8,968 nucleotides of DNA from Elusimicrobiota bacterium (lineage in GTDB: Bacteria; RUG730), in NCBI GenBank assembly GCA_031259185.1, contig JAIRLV010000010.1:1-8968 (forward strand), written 5' to 3'. Below are positions 5,994 to 8,968 of the stretch, one piece after another. The notes under the pieces are model-generated. The model worked only from the letters and a program-made list of their open reading frames with translations, was not told the DNA's origin and did no database searches. The position numbers and the translations under genes are program-made. Each line of letters starts with the position of its first letter. Positions within the stretch are counted from its first letter, which is position 1.

Positions 5994-8018
5994 TTATTTT
6001 TCTAAATCAAATATTTTTATTTGATCGCGAAGTTTTGCTGCCTTTTCAAAGTCCCAGTTATCAACTGCAATTTTCATTTCTTCTTTAAGCTCCTTTATTA
6101 TGTCTTTTTTGTTTCTTGCAAAATATTCCAAATTCATTTTTTCTTTAAAAACATTTTTATTATTTTTGCTTTTATTTTCAACCTCACCTTTTTCTCCATA
6201 ATCTGATAATTCTTTGTCAATATCTTTTTTTATAGTTTTTGGTGTGATATTATTTTTTATATTATAATCTATTTGGATTTGTCTACGTCTATTCATTTCC
6301 GAAATTGCTCTTTCCATAGATCCAGTTATTTCATCTGCAAACATTAAAATTTTTCCATTGACATTTCTAGCAGCTCGGCCAGAAGTTTGGATCAAAGATC
6401 TTTCGGAACGCAAAAATCCTTCTTTATCAGCATCCAGTATTATAACGAGCGATACTTCTGGCAAATCTAATCCTTCTCTTAAAAGATTTATACCGACTAA
6501 ACAATCAAAATTTCCTTGCCTAAAATCTGTGAGAATCTTTACGCGAGCTAATGCATCAATTTCTGAATGAAGATATTTTGCTTTTATGTCATGTTCAATC
6601 AAATATTCTGTAAGTTCTTCTGCCATTTTTTTTGTTAAGGTTGTTATTAATATCCTTTCTTTTCTATCGATAACTTTATTTACTTCGTGAAAAACATTTT
6701 CCATCATGTTATTAGTCGGTCTAATACTAACAAGAGGATCAACCAGTCCAGTAGGTCTTATTATTTGTTCTACTATATTATTTTTAGATATTTCAATTTC
6801 ATAATCTCCGGGAGTTGCAGAGACATAGATTACAGAATGAATTTTTTTTTCAAATTCGTCAAATTTTAATGGTCTATTATCCAAAGCTGATGGTAGTCTA
6901 AATCCATAATTAACAAGATTTTCTTTCCTAGCTCTATCGCCATTATACATGCCGCGTATTTGAGGAATTGCGATGTGAGATTCATCAATTATTGTCAAAA
7001 ATTCATCTTCAAAATAATCTATCAAACAAAAAGGAGGTTCTCCTTCATTTCGTCCCGTTATATGCCTAGAGTAATTTTCAATTCCATTACAATAACCCAT
7101 TTCATTCAAAATTTCTATATCGTATTCAACTTTTTGTTTTAATCTATATGCTTCTACCATTTTCTTTTCCGCTTCAAGTTGTTTCAATCTTATTGATAAT
7201 TCATTTTTTATTTTTTTGATTGCATTTTCCAATTTTGTCTGTCGCATGACAAAATGTTTAGCTGGATATATTACAAATGTTTGCCTTTCATTTAACTTTT
7301 TACCTGTCAAAGGATCAAAAATTATCATTTTTTCAATTTCATCGTCAAAAAATTCTATGCGAAAAGCTGTTTCTAAATATGGTGGGAAAATATCAATAAT
7401 ATTCCCTTTTATTCTAAAACAACCTTGTTCGAAAAACTTATCATTCCTATTATATTGCAATGAAATCAGATCATTTAAAAAGTCTTTACGATTGAAACTC
7501 TTGTTTTTATCCAACATGATAATCATACCTTTATAATCGTCTGGAGAACCTAATCCGTAAATACAAGAAACGCTTGCAATAACTATACAATTTTTTTGCG
7601 TAAGAAGCGAAGTAGTTGTTCTCAATCTCAATCTATCTATTTTTTCGTTTACGGCAGCATCTTTTTCAATATATGTATCAGATTGAGGTATATATGCTTC
7701 CGGCTGATAATAGTCATAATAACTAATAAAATATTCTACTGCGTCATTTGGGAAAAAAGCTTTAAATTCGCTATAAAGTTGAGCTGCAAGAGTCTTATTT
7801 GGAGATAAAATTAAAGTCGGTTTATTGAATTTTTGGATGACATTCGCAATTGTAAAAGTTTTTCCAGAACCAGTCACGCCAAGTAAGATTTGATGATTTT
7901 TATTTTCATCCAAATTTTTTAAAAGTTCATTTATAGCTTTTGGTTGATCTCCAGACGGAGTAAATTTTGAAGTTAAATGGAATAAAGACAAAGAATTTTT
8001 GTTTTCAAATTTAGACAT
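5994..8018 (-). CDS. uvrB: Excinuclease ABC subunit B (UvrB)
   Basis: Damage-verifying helicase-like subunit of UvrABC nucleotide excision repair: it receives the lesion from UvrA2 and recruits UvrC. The 674 residues match the usual length (E. coli 673). Motifs: FTPSGDQPKAI (19-29), Walker A GVTGSGKT (47-54), the beta-hairpin that clamps one DNA strand (about 95-120, SYYDYYQPEAYIPQSDTYI), DESH Walker B (345-348), YVSATP (motif III), and the helicase motifs V/VI GINLLREGLDLPEVSLV and QTSGRAARN. A low-complexity N/K-rich linker (about 605-630) leads to the C-terminal UVR domain (about 635-670, WDFEKAAKLRDQI), which binds UvrC. It starts at ATG 8018 with an A/T leader lacking a Shine-Dalgarno. 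A strong sigma70-type promoter lies about 60 nt upstream. No LexA-type box was seen between promoter and start. uvrA and uvrC are not in the window. Confidence 0.98.
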   Translation of the reverse strand: MSKFENKNSLSLFHLTSKFTPSGDQPKAINELLKNLDENKNHQILLGVTGSGKTFTIANVIQKFNKPTLILSPNKTLAAQLYSEFKAFFPNDAVEYFISYYDYYQPEAYIPQSDTYIEKDAAVNEKIDRLRLRTTTSLLTQKNCIVIASVSCIYGLGSPDDYKGMIIMLDKNKSFNRKDFLNDLISLQYNRNDKFFEQGCFRIKGNIIDIFPPYLETAFRIEFFDDEIEKMIIFDPLTGKKLNERQTFVIYPAKHFVMRQTKLENAIKKIKNELSIRLKQLEAEKKMVEAYRLKQKVEYDIEILNEMGYCNGIENYSRHITGRNEGEPPFCLIDYFEDEFLTIIDESHIAIPQIRGMYNGDRARKENLVNYGFRLPSALDNRPLKFDEFEKKIHSVIYVSATPGDYEIEISKNNIVEQIIRPTGLVDPLVSIRPTNNMMENVFHEVNKVIDRKERILITTLTKKMAEELTEYLIEHDIKAKYLHSEIDALARVKILTDFRQGNFDCLVGINLLREGLDLPEVSLVIILDADKEGFLRSERSLIQTSGRAARNVNGKILMFADEITGSMERAISEMNRRRQIQIDYNIKNNITPKTIKKDIDKELSDYGEKGEVENKSKNNKNVFKEKMNLEYFARNKKDIIKELKEEMKIAVDNWDFEKAAKLRDQIKIFDLEK

Positions 8019-8076
8019 ATTTTTTTATTATAATTTTTTTAAAAAGACAAATTTTTTAAACGGTACTTAATTTTAT

Positions 8077-8105
8077 ATTATAGCATAAATTTATATACAA
8101 TTCAA
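8077..8105 (-). promoter_or_regulatory. Sigma70-type promoter of uvrB with extended -10
   Basis: On the minus strand: -35 TTGAAT (8105-8100), exactly 17 nt spacer, -10 TATAAT (8082-8077), preceded by TGC to give the extended form TGnTATAAT. Transcription would start near 8070, leaving a leader of about 50 nt before the uvrB ATG. Confidence 0.75.
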
Positions 8106-8128
8106 AAATTCATTATAAATTTATATAC
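8085..8128. repeat. Two 14-bp direct repeats spaced 30 bp at the uvrB promoter
   Basis: ATAAATTTATATAC occurs at 8085-8098 and 8115-8128. Each copy contains the palindrome ATAAATTTAT. One copy fills the -10/-35 spacer of the uvrB promoter and the other lies just upstream of the -35, three helical turns away, so both would face the same side of the DNA. Possible operator pair or UP-type elements. Confidence 0.7.
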
Positions 8129-8225
8129 GTAAATATATAGCAAAATAGTAAACAGAATATTTTTTTGGTTTTATTAAAATATTGCATATTGCATATTTTT
8201 ATAAAGTATAAATGCAAAACAACCG

Positions 8226-8255
8226 CAATATATAGTATGATACCCCTATATATTG
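8226..8255. repeat. 10-bp perfect inverted repeat with C-rich spacer
   Basis: CAATATATAG (8226-8235) and its exact reverse complement CTATATATTG (8246-8255) flank a 10-nt spacer TATGATACCC. Arm centres are 20 bp apart, about two helical turns, which would fit a dimeric DNA-binding protein; it could also form a hairpin. Confidence 0.75.
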
Positions 8256-8264
8256 TATAGTTTA

Positions 8265-8278
8265 TGTTTCATGAAACA
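8265..8278. promoter_or_regulatory. 14-bp palindrome TGTTTCATGAAACA, parS-like half sites
   Basis: Perfect palindrome, one of the few non-A/T-only elements of the gap. Its halves TGTTTC/GAAACA equal those of the bacterial parS consensus TGTTTCACGTGAAACA, but two central bases are missing, so it is not a canonical ParB site. It may be the operator of an unknown regulator. Confidence 0.5.
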
Positions 8279-8302
8279 CATAGCAAAGTATTATATTTTT
8301 AA

Positions 8303-8331
8303 TTTTTTACTAAAAATGAAATAGTAAAAAA
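8303..8331. repeat. 10-bp perfect inverted repeat with 9-nt loop
   Basis: TTTTTTACTA (8303-8312) and TAGTAAAAAA (8322-8331) with loop AAAATGAAA. The T and A tracts are inside the stem, so neither strand has a T-run after the stem; it is not a normal terminator. Confidence 0.7.
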
Positions 8332-8340
8332 AATAAGGAA

Positions 8341-8375
8341 TTTGTAAATAAAAAGCTAATTTTTGCATAGCAAAA
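8341..8375 (-). terminator. Weak candidate terminator of gatA
   Basis: On the minus strand TTTTGC (8375-8370), loop TAT, GCAAAA (8366-8361) forms a compact 6-pair stem. It is followed by ATTAG and then CTTTTTATTT. It lies about 50 nt after the gatA stop. The gap before the T-run weakens the call. Confidence 0.3.
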
Positions 8376-8410
8376 TATTTTATATTTTATATTTTATAAT
8401 TTATATTTTA
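8376..8410. repeat. Tandem array of five 7-bp units behind gatA
   Basis: TATTTTA repeats head to tail at 8376, 8383, 8390, 8397 and 8404; the fourth unit is TAATTTA, the others are exact. The end of the array overlaps an inverted repeat AATTTATA (8398-8405)/TATAAATT (8411-8418). Likely a slippage-prone microsatellite. Confidence 0.8.
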
Positions 8411-8424
8411 TATAAATTCAACAC

Positions 8425-8968
8425 CTAATTTTCAAAAAATTTTGATAATTTTAAAATTCCTAATTCGTCAAAATGTTTGCCAATTATCTGCAATCCAATA
8501 GGCAATTTTTTTGTATCTTGTCCTATTGGAATAGAAATTGCAGGAACGCCAGCCAAATTTATTGAAATCGTGTATATATCTGACAAATACATTGACAGTG
8601 GATCGTTTAATTTTTCTCCAATTTTGAAAGCCGTAGTTGGAGTAGTAGGAGTTATAATAAAATCTACTTCGTTAGAAAATACTTTTTCATAATCTTTTGC
8701 AATTAAATTTCTTACTTTTTGTGCTTTTAGATAATATGCGTCGTAATATCCGCTTGATAATGAATATGTTCCTAGCATTATTCGTCTTTTTGCTTCATCC
8801 CCAAAACCCAATGTCCTAGTTTTTGTGTATTCTTCTATCAAATTTTGAGCGTCTTTTGCGCGGAAACCATATTTTACGCCGTCAAATCTTGCAAGATTTG
8901 CGCTTGCCTCGCTAGATGCAATGATATAATAGACTGCAACTGAATATTCGCTATGTGGTAGACTGATA
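8425..8968 (-). CDS. gatA: Glu-tRNA(Gln)/Asp-tRNA(Asn) amidotransferase subunit A, C-terminal part
   Basis: Amidase subunit of GatCAB, which converts Glu-tRNA(Gln) (and often Asp-tRNA(Asn)) to the amidated form using ammonia from glutamine. The frame is open to the window edge, so the gene begins outside; 180 C-terminal residues are seen. Diagnostic text: [33 protein letters not shown] (split here: [14 protein letters not shown], then [13 protein letters not shown]), [53 protein letters not shown] and the C-terminal [13 protein letters not shown] with [11 protein letters not shown]. The catalytic Ser-cisSer-Lys triad lies further upstream, outside the window. The TTG at 8841 is an internal Leu codon, not a start. 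It ends in TAG, 406 nt before uvrB. The presence of gatA suggests indirect Gln-tRNA synthesis. Confidence 0.97.
   Translation of the reverse strand, partial: ISLPHSEYSVAVYYIIASSEASANLARFDGVKYGFRAKDAQNLIEEYTKTRTLGFGDEAKRRIMLGTYSLSSGYYDAYYLKAQKVRNLIAKDYEKVFSNEVDFIITPTTPTTAFKIGEKLNDPLSMYLSDIYTISINLAGVPAISIPIGQDTKKLPIGLQIIGKHFDELGILKLSKFFEN

Larger units (their letters stand above)
8137..8377 (+). repeat. Three dispersed copies of ATAGCAAARTA
   Basis: ATAGCAAAATA at 8137-8147, ATAGCAAAGTA at 8280-8290 and ATAGCAAAATA at 8367-8377, all in the same orientation. A looser match (ATAGCATAAAT) at 8080-8090 overlaps the uvrB -10. The GC core makes this less likely to be base-composition noise than the pure A/T repeats. 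Confidence 0.6.
8019..8424. other. 406-bp non-coding region between gatA and uvrB
   Basis: No credible ORF or RNA gene. It holds, from right to left, a 7-bp tandem array and hairpins behind gatA, several perfect inverted repeats, a 14-bp palindrome, three copies of an 11-bp motif, and the uvrB promoter with a phased direct repeat. An 8-bp inverted pair TTTAAAAA (8038-8045)/TTTTTAAA (8053-8060) lies in the predicted uvrB 5' UTR. No DnaA box (TTATCCACA-like) was seen, which argues against a replication origin. Confidence 0.75.

Noticed and set aside
6021-7808. Several plus-strand ORFs of 60-106 codons opposite uvrB
   Set aside because: All lie antisense to a full-length, well-conserved uvrB and show no domain or ribosome site.
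8182-8241. Plus-strand promoter around TTGCAT and TATGAT/TATAAA
   Set aside because: No -35/-10 pair falls at 16-18 nt spacing, and there is no plus-strand gene downstream.
8265-8278. Calling the palindrome a true parS site
   Set aside because: The central bases of the 16-bp consensus are missing and no parA/parB is near.
8019-8424. Replication origin in the AT-rich gap
   Set aside because: No DnaA boxes and no dnaA, dnaN or gidA-type neighbours; low GC and repeats alone are not enough.
8477-8692. Plus-strand ORF opposite gatA
   Set aside because: Antisense shadow of the conserved GatA C-terminus.
8425-8841. TTG 8841 as a start giving a 138-residue protein
   Set aside because: The frame continues upstream to the window edge with conserved GatA sequence, so the TTG is an internal Leu codon.

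Overview
The window is a very AT-rich piece of bacterial chromosome with ordinary bacterial gene density. Two gene sets converge near base 5000. The organism is probably an anaerobe or fermenter with two membranes: it has a CpI-type [FeFe] hydrogenase, and a clear LptB, the LPS-export ATPase, which monoderms lack. The combination would suit a low-GC Elusimicrobiota/Endomicrobium-like or spirochaete-like bacterium, but nothing here fixes the phylum and I do not claim one. Some starts have Shine-Dalgarno sequences (hydA, the nuclease). Others have bare A/T leaders (uvrB, the minus-strand ABC gene).

Plus strand, 1-4989. The left edge holds the 3' part of a DNA methyltransferase gene whose product continues into an Mrr-like nuclease domain and a small C-terminal beta-type domain, so it looks like a single-chain restriction-modification protein. 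Only 36 nt later comes hydA, a monomeric M3-type [FeFe] hydrogenase. A metF-type methylenetetrahydrofolate reductase follows 30 nt after that. A perfect 28-bp palindrome spans the metF stop codon and probably closes this transcription unit. Then come lptB and, overlapping it by 20 nt, an exported staphylococcal-nuclease-type thermonuclease.

Minus strand, 5059-8968. Read in the direction of transcription, the genes are gatA (3' part only), a 406-bp non-coding gap, uvrB, a 146-bp gap, and a ModF/YlmA-type ABC ATPase that has no membrane partner here. The ABC gene ends in a hairpin plus T-run facing the nuclease gene.

The functions are mostly unrelated housekeeping: hydrogen metabolism, one-carbon metabolism, LPS transport, DNA repair and Gln-tRNA amidation. 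The parts most worth a second look are the methyltransferase-nuclease fusion and the 406-bp gap before uvrB. That gap carries a near-consensus promoter, phased direct repeats, several perfect inverted repeats, a parS-like 14-bp palindrome, a 7-bp tandem array and three copies of an 11-bp motif. No RNA gene, CRISPR array, IS element or tRNA was found.
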